From assembly GCA_964556705.1 (NCBI GenBank), contig CAZKXX010000006.1, forward strand, positions 1 through 63,630: DNA of 63,630 nucleotides, read 5' to 3'. The DNA is from CAZKXX01 sp964556705. GTDB lineage: Bacteria > Acidobacteriota > Terriglobia > UBA7540. Under the pieces are notes generated by a model that was given only the letters and a program-made list of their open reading frames with translations, did not search any database and was not told where the DNA came from. Positions within the stretch are counted from its first letter, which is position 1, and the number at the start of each line of letters is the position of its first letter. Both the position numbers and the translations under genes were made by a program. Positions 6,713 through 15,893 of the stretch are shown piece by piece.

Positions 6713-9604
6713 ATGGGCCCCGAAATCATCCTGCTGTCTTCCTGGCTCGTTCCCCTGACCATCGCCGTCACGGCCCTGGCGATGCTCGGTGTGCGCGCCT
6801 TCGAGCAGCGCGCCCTGCGCCGGCGCAGCGAGCAGGACCTGGTCCGGTTTTCCAACCTGCAACTCCTCAGCGCGCGACTGACCGACGCTCAGGACCCGCG
6901 CCACATGGTCGAGGTGGCGCTGCGCGGCACGGCCCACGCGCTCGCTCTTACGGACGGGCTGGCCATCGTGCGCCATCCGGGCGCCAAAGAGACGGAGTGC
7001 TCGGCAGCCTGCGGTTTTTCCAACCGTCTGTTCTCCCGCCTGAACGAAGAACCCTTGCGGGGCTACCTCCTCTCGGCGGCGGACCGCTGGGGCAACCTGA
7101 TGGTATTTCAGGACCTTCGCGCGCCCGGCCTGGCCGTGGCCTGGCAGCGCGACCCGGTGTTCCTGGAGTTTCGCAACGTTTTCCGCAGCGAGCGCGTGAA
7201 GACGCTGGTGGTGGTGGGCCTGCGGACGCGCGAACGCTCCTACGGCGTCATGGTCCTGGCGAGCCGCGAGGTGCGGCATTTCCGCCCGGGCGAACTTCGG
7301 CTGATGCTGGCCATCGGCAACCAGATCGTCGCCGCGCTGGAACGGCGGCAGCTTGAGCGGGCCGCCGACCGTCACACCGAAGAACTCCGCATCCTGCACC
7401 GCGTGGGCGAAGCGCTGCGTTCGACGTTCGACCTCGGCCGGCAGATGGAAATCCTGCGCGGCGAACTTCAGTCGCTTCTGGGGCTGGCGGAGGCCCAGCT
7501 CGTGACCCGGGAGGAGAACGAGGGAAGCCTGGTGGCCGTCGAGACGCTTCCGGCCTCTCGCGGCCTGCTTGGAGAAAACTCTTCGGTCGCCGACGCGGAC
7601 TTGTGCGCGCACGTTCTGCGGACGCGCGAGCCGCTGCTGATTGCGCGCGACCTGACGAACGCGGCGCAGATGCTGGGAATCGCCTCCGTGGACCCGAAGC
7701 TTCGCACCTGGTGCGGCGTGCCGGTGGAATTCTCGGACGGCGCGAGCGCGGTGCTCGCCGTCGCCGACCGCGAACACGAACACGCCGTGGACGAGCGGCG
7801 CTTTCAACTCCTCCAGGTCCTGGCGGGTGAAGTGGCCGTCGCCGTCTCCAACGCGCGTCTCTTTCAGCGCGAACAGCGCCGCGCGCGCCATCTCGCGCTG
7901 CTCAATGAACTGGGACGAAAGCTCACCGCCGTCCTCAATCCGAAAGAACTTCTGGATGGCCTTTGCGGGCGGATGAAGGAGGCTTTCGGCTACGACCTGA
8001 TTTCGGTCCTGGTGGCCGACCGCGAATCGGGCGAACTGGTGGTGGAAGCGCAGGAGGGTTTGGGAACGGCGATGCTGGGCCGGCGCGTGCGTCCGGGCGA
8101 AGGTTTTGTGGGGATTGCGGCGCAGACCGGGCGGCCCATCGTGGAAAACGAGGTGGGCGGCGACCAGCGGTACTTGACGCTCTATCCGGGTGCCCGTTCC
8201 TCGCTGAACCTGCCGCTGAGCTATCGCGAGCAGCGCCTGGGCGCGCTTTCGGTGGAAAGCGTGCGCCCGCGGGCCTTCTCCGAGCAGGACGTGCTGAGCC
8301 TTTCGACGCTCGCCGAACAGCTCGCCATCGCCATGAACACGGCGCACGTCTATCAGGCGGCGCAAGAGCAGGCGATTACCGACAGCCTGACGGGGCTGAA
8401 GACGCACCGCTTCTTCATGGAAGCGCTCGAGTCGGAATGGCGGCGCTCGCCGCGTTCGCGCCGGCCGTTCTCGCTCATTATGATGGACCTCGACGGCTTC
8501 AAGCAGGTGAACGACCGCTACGGGCATTTGGAGGGGGACCGCGTGCTGGTCACCGTGGCGCGGGCGCTCGAAGCCCGCTCGCGGCAGTTCAACGTGGTGG
8601 CGCGCTACGGCGGAGACGAATTCGCCGTGCTCATGCCGGAAGGCAGCCTCGAGCAGGCCGAAGTCCTCGCCGAACGGCTGCGCGCCAGCCTGGCGACGGA
8701 GGCGATTCTCGCGCGCTACGGCGTGACGGGCAGCTTCGGGATCGCCACGTTCCCCGTCCACGGCGCGACGCCCGAGGAAATCCTGCGGATTGCCGAGTCG
8801 GGGATTTATCTCGCCAAGCACGAAAAAGGGAATCGGGTTCGCGTTGCTTCCGCGACGGAGACGGCCTCGGATTGGGAGCAGCAGTTGCTGCAGGCTTACC
8901 TCGGCGTGGCCGTCAAGCGGATGTTCTCGACCGGTCCGGACGCCTTCAACCAGTACCTCGACCGCCTGGAACGCGCCACGCGCGATTCCGGCCAGTCGCC
9001 TTCGCTGATGGATACGGTGACGGCGCTCGCCTTCGCCATCGACGCGAAAGACCACTACACGCAGGGGCACTCGCAGGCGGTGTCGCAATTGGCATCCCAG
9101 ATCGGGCAGCAGCTCGGGCTGGCGACTGAAGAAGTGGAAGAGATTCGCCTGGCGGGCATTTTGCATGACATCGGGAAGATTGGCGTGCCTGAAAGCGTGC
9201 TGAACAAGCCGGCGCGTTTGACCGACGAAGAATTCGAGATTGTCAAAAATCACGCCGTTCTGGGGGACAAAATTCTGGAGCCACTGCGCGTGAAGGCGAT
9301 TGAGCGAATTCGCCGGATGGTAAGGCACCATCACGAACGCTTCGACGGCGGCGGGTATCCCGACGGGCTCTCGGGCCAGAATATCCCGCTCGGCGCGCGC
9401 ATCCTCACAATTGCAGACTGTTTCGACACCATGGTCAGCGAACGCTCCTACAAAAAGGCGTGGACGCTCGAAGAAGCTGCGCAGGAACTGAGCCGCTGCC
9501 GCGGCGCCCACTTCGACGCCACCCTGGTCGATTCCTTCCTGCAAGTCCTCGCCACCCAGGGCGACCCGCGGAACCGCGTCACTGGCCCCGCGGCGATTAA
9601 TTAG
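6713..9604 (+). CDS. membrane-anchored multi-GAF, GGDEF and HD-GYP cyclic-di-GMP enzyme
   Basis: 963 residues. Residues ~5-27 form one transmembrane segment. Residues ~50-550 hold three GAF-like sensory modules, clearest in the third (KELLDGLCGRMKEAFGYDLI ... VRPGEGFVGIAAQTGRPIVEN). A GGDEF diguanylate cyclase domain follows with intact RYGGDEF. A C-terminal HD-GYP phosphodiesterase domain has intact HDIGKIGVPES and HHERFDGGGYPDGL. The bases upstream of GGDEF encode RQFN where the RxxD inhibitory site normally lies, so product feedback may be weak. Known enzymes of both types make or degrade cyclic-di-GMP, so this protein could do either depending on GAF input. It has its own promoter and leader. 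GGAG lies about 10 bases before the ATG. Confidence 0.93.
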   Translation: MGPEIILLSSWLVPLTIAVTALAMLGVRAFEQRALRRRSEQDLVRFSNLQLLSARLTDAQDPRHMVEVALRGTAHALALTDGLAIVRHPGAKETECSAACGFSNRLFSRLNEEPLRGYLLSAADRWGNLMVFQDLRAPGLAVAWQRDPVFLEFRNVFRSERVKTLVVVGLRTRERSYGVMVLASREVRHFRPGELRLMLAIGNQIVAALERRQLERAADRHTEELRILHRVGEALRSTFDLGRQMEILRGELQSLLGLAEAQLVTREENEGSLVAVETLPASRGLLGENSSVADADLCAHVLRTREPLLIARDLTNAAQMLGIASVDPKLRTWCGVPVEFSDGASAVLAVADREHEHAVDERRFQLLQVLAGEVAVAVSNARLFQREQRRARHLALLNELGRKLTAVLNPKELLDGLCGRMKEAFGYDLISVLVADRESGELVVEAQEGLGTAMLGRRVRPGEGFVGIAAQTGRPIVENEVGGDQRYLTLYPGARSSLNLPLSYREQRLGALSVESVRPRAFSEQDVLSLSTLAEQLAIAMNTAHVYQAAQEQAITDSLTGLKTHRFFMEALESEWRRSPRSRRPFSLIMMDLDGFKQVNDRYGHLEGDRVLVTVARALEARSRQFNVVARYGGDEFAVLMPEGSLEQAEVLAERLRASLATEAILARYGVTGSFGIATFPVHGATPEEILRIAESGIYLAKHEKGNRVRVASATETASDWEQQLLQAYLGVAVKRMFSTGPDAFNQYLDRLERATRDSGQSPSLMDTVTALAFAIDAKDHYTQGHSQAVSQLASQIGQQLGLATEEVEEIRLAGILHDIGKIGVPESVLNKPARLTDEEFEIVKNHAVLGDKILEPLRVKAIERIRRMVRHHHERFDGGGYPDGLSGQNIPLGARILTIADCFDTMVSERSYKKAWTLEEAAQELSRCRGAHFDATLVDSFLQVLATQGDPRNRVTGPAAIN

Positions 9605-9855
9605 AGCCTGCACCCAAATCCTTTTCCGCGACAAATGCCCAGCCTGTCGGCACAAATTCCTGCTTATCTGACGTCCTGCCCGCGAAGCACGTTATAGGGC
9701 AAAGGTGGCGGCGGGTGGGATGGTGTCTCAGTTGCAGGACTCCAAGGCAGCGGCATGCGGGAGGGGGATCTTCGTCACCGGCTGCGAAGCGGACGGTTTG
9801 TCACACCGACGGCTTGATTTCTCACAACCCTCCATCGGCCTGTCTGAGGTGAGCC

Positions 9856-10539
9856 ATGCGACCAACTTTCTTTTTCCGTTCGATCTATGACCTGAGGCCA
9901 GGAAGTCACCTTTGCTGGCTCTACGAGACCGAAGAGGAGCACCGTGCACTCGTCGGCCCTTACATGCGGCAAGGGCTGGAGAGAGGCGAGAAAGTCCTCT
10001 ATGTCGTTGACGCGCACGATGCGGACACGATTCTTGACTATTTGAATTCGGACGGTGTGAACGTTTCGACTTACCTCGACCGGGGTCAGCTCAGCATCCG
10101 GACTCCGCAGCAGACCTATTTGCGCGGCGGTTCGTTTGATCCCATGAAGATGATTGCGCTCTTGCAGGCGAGCACGGAGGAAGCTCTCAAGGAGGGCTTT
10201 ACGGCCCTGCGGGTGACCGGGGAAATGTCCTGGGCACTGGCGGGACTGCCGGGATCGGAAAAATTGATCGAATACGAAGCTCGGCTGAACCGATTCCTTC
10301 CCGGCAGCCATTGCCTGGCCATTTGCCAATATGACCGTCGCCGCTTCCCGGCCTCCAAGCTGATTGATGTCCTTATCACGCACCCCATCGCGGTGGTGGG
10401 AACATCGGTGTACGAGAACTTCTACTACATTCCTCCCGATGACTACTTGAGCGAACACGTCGACGAGGCCAAGCTGCGGCGCTGGCTCACCAACCTGGCG
10501 CGATGGAACTGGGACGACGAGTCGGCAATGTCAGCCTGA
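9856..10539 (+). CDS. MEDS-domain (DcmR-like sensory) protein
   Basis: 227 residues spanning one MEDS domain: SHLCWLYETEEEHRALVGPY, GEKVLYVVDAHDADTILDYL, the central MIALLQASTEEALKEGFTAL, and LIEYEARLNRFLPG with CQYDRRRFPASKLIDVLITH near the end. In the family this RecA-like fold senses ligands and is often fused to histidine kinases or regulators; here it stands alone. The start has GAGGTGAGCC directly upstream. It follows the cyclic-di-GMP gene after 250 bases and converges on treY. A signalling role is likely; ligand and partner are unknown. Confidence 0.8.
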   Translation: MRPTFFFRSIYDLRPGSHLCWLYETEEEHRALVGPYMRQGLERGEKVLYVVDAHDADTILDYLNSDGVNVSTYLDRGQLSIRTPQQTYLRGGSFDPMKMIALLQASTEEALKEGFTALRVTGEMSWALAGLPGSEKLIEYEARLNRFLPGSHCLAICQYDRRRFPASKLIDVLITHPIAVVGTSVYENFYYIPPDDYLSEHVDEAKLRRWLTNLARWNWDDESAMSA

Positions 10540-10540
10540 C

Positions 10541-10563
10541 CCTTCGCGTCTTACCAGCGAAGG
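10541..10563. terminator. hairpin between convergent MEDS gene and treY
   Basis: A perfect 7-bp stem, CCTTCGC/GCGAAGG with a 9-base loop, fills the 30-base gap between two convergent genes. There is no clear T-run on either side, so it may block readthrough only weakly or act as an mRNA 3'-end stabiliser. Confidence 0.45.
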
Positions 10564-10569
10564 ACCGGC

Positions 10570-13434
10570 TCAGGCGCGAGACAGAAGGGCGAGCGGGAAT
10601 CGTTTCAGCAGGGAACTGAGAGGCAGGGATTTTCGACGCCGTTTCGTTTCGACCGGAATTTCTTCGCCGGTCAGCGTGTTGTGCCATCGCGTCGGAGCCC
10701 CTGCGGGAAGCTCAATTTCCGTACCACCCCACACGCGGCGTCCCAGCGGCGGTGTGCCGCCCGGGGTAATTTGTGAAATCAGGCGCGGCAGGACGACAAC
10801 AACCCAGTCCTCGCCCTTCTGGCGCGCGTACGCCAGAACATGACCCGCCCGCCGGCCGGAGCAAGGCAGCGGGATGTAGGGTCCGTCCAGAAAGACTTCC
10901 GGCAGCGCCCGCCGAACTTCCAGCGATTTCCAAGTGACGTAAAGCTTGATGCGCCCGTCCGGCCAGTTTTCCAGTAACTCCTGGACAAGCGCGACGCGGT
11001 CCTGCGGGTCGTGCCGTTTCAACTCTTCGAGGAGCTGAAGCCTCTTTCGGAAGTCCACCGGACGGCGGTTGTCGGGGTCCACGAGGCTGAAATCCCAGAT
11101 TTCGCTGCCCTGATAGAAATCCGGGACTCCCGGCGCCGTGACCTTCAGGAGCACTTGCGCGAGGCTGTTGAACGCCCCGTAGAAGGCGACCTTTCTTTCC
11201 AGGCGGAGAAAGTCCCGGAGAAAGGGGTGAGTGTGAGGCAGCGAGAACAAGCCCTCCACGAAGTCTTCGAGCGCCTTTTCGTAGGCAGGATTGGGAAGCA
11301 CCCAGCTCGTGCGCGACTTGGCTTCACGAGCTGCCTTCAGGACGTACTCCTTCATTCGGTCCTTGAATGTTGGAACCTCGGATTCGGTGAGGGGCCAGGC
11401 TCCGAGGAGGGTCTGGTAAATCAGGTACTCATCGTTTTCACTCGGAACCGGGCCGCCATCCACGACCCGGCGGCGCGGACGGTTCCACCGGCTCCATTTC
11501 CGGACCGCCGCAGCATACGCTTTCGGCATCTCGGAAAGCACGTGGAGACGCGCGCGCACGTCTTCGCTCCGCTTGGTATCGTGAGTTGACGTGGCGTTCA
11601 GCGTCTGCGGGAGGTGGCGGGCCCGCGATTCGAGAAACGAATGGAACCCCTCGAGCGTCGGCACACCGCCGGAGACGCTGGCGCCAACCTCGTTCAGTGA
11701 GGAAAGCGGGAAAAAGCTGTAGAGCGCCGTATCTTCGAAACCCTTGGCCATCACAGGGCCCGTAAATTGCTGCCATCGGACCACGAATTGGAGCCAGGCC
11801 TCGTCGCGCTGGTCCGGCAGGTCCGGTTCGAGCAGCAGGACGCGGCGGAGGAAATCGAACGCCGGAGCGCCGGCGCGCTCGGGTTTTGTGCGCCGCTGCG
11901 CTTCTTCGACAGCCTGTTCGATGTAAGCGCGGTCGCGCGCGGGAATGTCAAAATCCCGGATATAGGTCCGGTACACGGGCAGGCAGGCCGTGGTCTCCAC
12001 GAGGGCTTCAGCGAGCTCTGACAACGGCACGTCGCGCGCGTGGCGGTCGCGCGCGCCCAACTGCCCCAGTTCATGGAGCAGCGCATTAACTTCTCCCGCG
12101 AAGAGCTGGCCCATCACGAGTTTCTTTGACTCGTAGCAGGCCTCTTGAAGATTCGGACCCTTGCCCGTAAAACGCCGGTAAAAGGCCGAGAGCTTTTCGA
12201 ACCCGCGGGCATGGACGAAGACGGCGCTTGCGGCGTTGAGGAAGTCGTAACCCGTGGTGCCCGAGACCGGCCACTCGGCCGGCAACGTTTCCTCGCCCTC
12301 GAGAATCTTCTCGACCACCACGTAAAGGTGCCGGGTGGAGGTCAGCCCTTCGGACCCGCCCGCGGCGGCCTGCAAGCGTTGGAGGTAGGCGAGGGCGTCG
12401 GCGACCCCGTCGATATGGTCCACGCGCAGGCCATTGACTTTGCCGCCGCGCACGAGTTGCGTAATCAGGGCGTGGCGGGCCGCGAAGACGTCGGGGTCTT
12501 CAACGCGCAGGCAGACCAGGTCGCTGACGTCGAAGAACCGCCGGTAATTGATCTCCTCGGCGGCAAGCTTCCAGAAGGCCAGACGGTACGCCTGTCGGGA
12601 CAGGAGCGCGTCCAGTGAATCGAAGCTGGCCGGGCTTCCCTTGATGCCGTTGTAGAACCGCAGCGTGTGATCGAGGTGGAGCTTGATTTCCGCATGGGTG
12701 TGATAAAGCGCCCAGAGGCGGCGCCGGAGGACTTCCTTGGCGGCTTGCCGGCGCGCGAGTTTCTTCGGGTCCGTGGCGGTGCGGGGAGGAAGTCGTTCGA
12801 ATTTCTGCGCCAGGTCCGCCAGCTCCTTCCACGCGAGATGTTCCTCACCGAAGGATTCCCGCAGACCGTTGAGGCAGTCCTGAAGGATGGGCAGAGCCGT
12901 TCCGGGGTCGAGCGGCAGGCGGACTTCGCCGTAGCTGACGAAAAATCCGTGATCGTCGAACTTAAGCGAGATCTCCTGATTTTCCAGCACCTTGCCATAA
13001 ACGTCGCCGAGGACGGGCACGAGCACGCGGTTTTCCTGGAGCGACGCGGCCTTCGTCGTCGTCGGATGCCAGTTGATGTCAAAGAAACGCGCGTAGGGCG
13101 AGCCGGGACCGCTTTCCAGCACGTCGGTCCACCAGGGGTTTTCGTGGCTGGCCGCCATGTGGTTGGGGACGATGTCGAGCAGCAGACCCATCTGGTACTG
13201 CCGCAGTCGCTCGACCATCTCCTCAAACTCTTCGTCGGTGCCCAGCTCGGAGTTGACTTTCAGCGGGTCGGCGACGTCGTAGCCGTGGGAACTGCCCTTT
13301 CGCGCCCGGAAGCGCGGCGAGGCGTAGAGGTCCGAGACGCCCAGGTCGTGGAGATAGGGAATCAGTTCCCGCGCGTCCACGAAGCGGAAGGCGAGGCTGA
13401 ACTGGATCCGGTATGTGGCGGTGGGGATTCGCAG
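10570..13434 (-). CDS. treY: malto-oligosyltrehalose synthase TreY
   Basis: 954 residues if started at the CTG at 13434. TreY isomerises the reducing-end alpha-1,4 bond of a maltodextrin to alpha,alpha-1,1, making the terminal trehalosyl unit that TreZ releases. GH13 TreY features are clear: IPTATYRIQF at the first strand, GSSHGYDVADP, LDIVPNHMAASHENPWW, NGLRVDHIDGVADALAYLQR (nucleophile Asp region), YVVVEKILEGEETLPAEWPV (acid/base Glu), NATSTHDTKRSEDVRARLHV. The start is a problem: the first GTG (13380) would lose the conserved first strand, and no ATG, GTG or TTG exists between it and the stop codon of the upstream GH57 gene, which is in the same frame. CTG at 13434 has AGGAG nine bases upstream, so I use it with caution. 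Last gene of the trehalose operon. Confidence 0.9.
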   Translation of the reverse strand: MRIPTATYRIQFSLAFRFVDARELIPYLHDLGVSDLYASPRFRARKGSSHGYDVADPLKVNSELGTDEEFEEMVERLRQYQMGLLLDIVPNHMAASHENPWWTDVLESGPGSPYARFFDINWHPTTTKAASLQENRVLVPVLGDVYGKVLENQEISLKFDDHGFFVSYGEVRLPLDPGTALPILQDCLNGLRESFGEEHLAWKELADLAQKFERLPPRTATDPKKLARRQAAKEVLRRRLWALYHTHAEIKLHLDHTLRFYNGIKGSPASFDSLDALLSRQAYRLAFWKLAAEEINYRRFFDVSDLVCLRVEDPDVFAARHALITQLVRGGKVNGLRVDHIDGVADALAYLQRLQAAAGGSEGLTSTRHLYVVVEKILEGEETLPAEWPVSGTTGYDFLNAASAVFVHARGFEKLSAFYRRFTGKGPNLQEACYESKKLVMGQLFAGEVNALLHELGQLGARDRHARDVPLSELAEALVETTACLPVYRTYIRDFDIPARDRAYIEQAVEEAQRRTKPERAGAPAFDFLRRVLLLEPDLPDQRDEAWLQFVVRWQQFTGPVMAKGFEDTALYSFFPLSSLNEVGASVSGGVPTLEGFHSFLESRARHLPQTLNATSTHDTKRSEDVRARLHVLSEMPKAYAAAVRKWSRWNRPRRRVVDGGPVPSENDEYLIYQTLLGAWPLTESEVPTFKDRMKEYVLKAAREAKSRTSWVLPNPAYEKALEDFVEGLFSLPHTHPFLRDFLRLERKVAFYGAFNSLAQVLLKVTAPGVPDFYQGSEIWDFSLVDPDNRRPVDFRKRLQLLEELKRHDPQDRVALVQELLENWPDGRIKLYVTWKSLEVRRALPEVFLDGPYIPLPCSGRRAGHVLAYARQKGEDWVVVVLPRLISQITPGGTPPLGRRVWGGTEIELPAGAPTRWHNTLTGEEIPVETKRRRKSLPLSSLLKRFPLALLSRA

Positions 13435-13461
13435 GGCGAACTTCTCCTGGTCAACCTCCTG

Positions 13462-15893
13462 TCATCCGGCACGCACGCGCAGCCTGGCGCCCAGAGCGTC
13501 GAACGAGCGGACCCATTCGGCGGCGCCTTCCTCATCCCGTTCGGCTCTCTCCCTCATGGAGGCGTAAACGGAACCCCGCAATTCAAAATAGATATTCTGC
13601 GGCTTCCAGACGTTCACTTCAAAGGGCAGTGACTCGGCGAGGCCCGCGGCCGATTCCAGTTTGCGCAGCAAGGCGGGGTTTTCGGGGTCGTCCCGGAATT
13701 CTTCCGCGATCCGCTCGAGGGTGCGCCGCAGAGCGAACTCGAGGCTCACGTGGTCGAGGGGAACGCCCGCCGTCCTGGCCTCCTCGAGCACGGCGCGCAC
13801 GCGCCCCGAGTCCAGGTCGCCGCTCCGGAACGCCCGCCGCAATTCCGTGTTCAACGTAAACTCGGCGGCGACTTCAAAGAGTTTGGGCAGCGGCACGCCC
13901 ATGCTGGTCATGAAGCGCATGAGCGGCGCGTGATCTTCATACACCTTCCGGTAGGCTCCTTCCACTTCTTCCAGCGTCGACTGCAAAATGAGGCGCAGGA
14001 TCTTGCGCTGCTCTTCGCGGAATAGGAGTTTGAGCGTGTAGGCGCCGGAATCGAAATTCTGGTCGAGCTTGCGGATGAGTTCGGAAAAATCGCCGCGCTG
14101 GAAAGTCTCGCTGATTTCTTTAACGACCGCCTCATAGGCTTCCTGCCCGCGAAACGCGCGGATGCCGCCGCTCAGATTGTGGTCGCCGAGGTGAAGCACG
14201 CCAAAGGTGATGATCGCGGACTCTCGCGTGATGCGGGACGTGATCTTCGCTCGGCCCAGGGCCAGCCGCGCCTTGCCTTGCGAGAGAAGTTTGTACTCCT
14301 CACGCTCGGCCGAATAACAGTAAGTCGCGGTCGTTCCCTCGCGGTCTTCAAAAAGCGATCCCACGGCGTAATGCGCGCCCACCTTCGCGAGGTCCACCAT
14401 CGCGGGCTTCACGAAGGCCTCATAGATGCGCCTTCCGTCTCCTTGCTCGGGCAGGTTGCTCTTGGCGCGTTCCAGCCTCTCGAGAAAGCGCGCCTCAAAC
14501 GAGTCGCCGAACATCTCCTCGGCCAGTTGCACGGCGCGGCCGGCGTACTGCAGCACCTGCACGGTCTCGATGCCGGAGAGTTCGTCGAAAAACCAGCCGC
14601 AACTCGTGTACATCAGCATGGCGTGCCGCTGGAGCTCCAGCAGCTTCAGGACGGCGACTTTCTCGGCCTCCTCCAGGGAGCGCTGAGCATGCTTCGAGAG
14701 GAAGGTTTCCAACGTTTCCGGCGAGCGGTCGAGAATCACTTCGATGTAATCATCCCGCGCGGCCCAGGGATCGCGGAGCCAGGCGGCGGCCTTCTGTTCG
14801 TAAAGGGGCGCGATCTCGTCGCGCAGCCAGTCCAGCGCCTCGCGCAGCGGCGCGCGCCAGGCCTGGTTCCACCCCGGATGGCCGCCCGTATTGCACCCGC
14901 AATCCTCCTTCCAGCGGCCGACGCCGTGGACGCAGCTCCACGCCGTGGCCTCGAGGATTTCGGCTTCGTGTTTGGGGGGGAACCTCTTGAGGTATTCGCC
15001 GTAATTGGTCAGCCGCGCGGGATGGTGCTCCTCGATGTATTGGAGCGCGTAGGNNNNNNNNNNGCCATATCACCGTGCTTGTGGTGATGCCCGTAACTCT
15101 CTCCGTCGGTCGCGATGTGGGCGAGCTGTGGTCCCTTCCGGTCTTCCGAGAACGCGCTGGTCAGGCGGTGCGCGAAGCGCTCTCCGTTCTCCAGCAGACG
15201 CTCGAAGGCGACGGCGCGTGAGATGGGCCCGTCGTAGAAAAAGATCGCGATGGTCCGTCCCGAGGGCAGGCTGACCCGGTAGGGGCGCGAGGGATCCACC
15301 TGTCCGCCCTGCACGTCCCGCCATCCGCGGGAGTGAATGCGGTGGGCACGCTTCGCCTGGTAAGGCGAGAGGATGGTGAATCGGATGCCGCGCTCGGCCA
15401 TCAGGTCCAGCGTTTCCAGGTCCACCGCCGTCTCCGGCAGCCACATTCCTTCCGGGTCGCGCCCGAAGCGCCGCTGGAAGTCGCGGATTCCCCAGACAAT
15501 CTGCGTGAGCTTATCCCGCCGGTTGGCCAGCGGCATGATCATGTGGTTGTAAGCCTGGGCGAGCGCCGATCCGTGACCGGAGAAACGCTCGCGGCTCCGG
15601 CGGTCGGCTTCGAGAATCGCTTCGTATGTGTCCGGCGCGTGGACTTCCATCCAGGAAAGGAGGGTCGGGCCGAAATTAAAGCTGATGCGCGAATAATTGT
15701 TGACGATGGCCGTGATCCAGCCTTCGTCGTCGAGGATCCGCGAAGCGGCGTTGGCGGCGTAAGATTCCGCGGTAATGCGTTCGTTCCAGTCGTGATAGGG
15801 ATAGGCGGAGTCCTGGACCTCAATCGCTTCGAGCCACGCGTTCTCGCGCGGCGGTTGATAGAAATGGCCGTGGATGCAGATGTAGCGGTCCAT
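13462..15893 (-). CDS. GH57-type glycoside hydrolase, DUF3536 family, interrupted by scaffold gap
   Basis: About 810 residues as one gene broken by ten Ns. The N-terminal half has the GH57 signatures HGHFYQPPRENAW, WGIRDFQRRFGRDPEGMWLPE (nucleophile region) and THIATDGESYGHHH-like TDGESYGHHHKHGDM. The C-terminal half resumes with YALQYIEEHHPARLTNYGEYL and continues through DDYIEVILDRSPETLETFL, typical of DUF3536. The two halves are in different frames only because the placeholder is 10 bases; a gap of length 2 mod 3 restores the frame. GH57 enzymes act on alpha-1,4/1,6 glucans (amylases, branching enzymes). The exact activity is unproven, but placement inside a glgE-treS-treZ-treY operon that lacks GlgB makes a branching or debranching role attractive. 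Its ATG follows the treZ stop directly (TAAATG). Confidence 0.82.
15054..15063. other. assembly gap (10 N) inside the GH57 gene
   Basis: Ten Ns interrupt the coding sequence right after the codons for HKHGDM. In homologues this point is followed by an ALAYAL-like stretch, so five missing bases (rather than ten) would join both halves in one frame. The apparent stop shortly after the gap, at 15009, is therefore artificial. Confidence 0.9.

Noticed and set aside
6419..9655. 1078-codon open frame antisense to the GGDEF/HD-GYP gene
   Set aside because: It is low-complexity Arg/Gln/His-rich translation with no domain, a by-product of GC-rich third positions opposite a clear multi-domain gene.
9605..9855. 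Promoter for the MEDS gene (TTATAG near 9690)
   Set aside because: No matching -35 at proper spacing; too weak to annotate.
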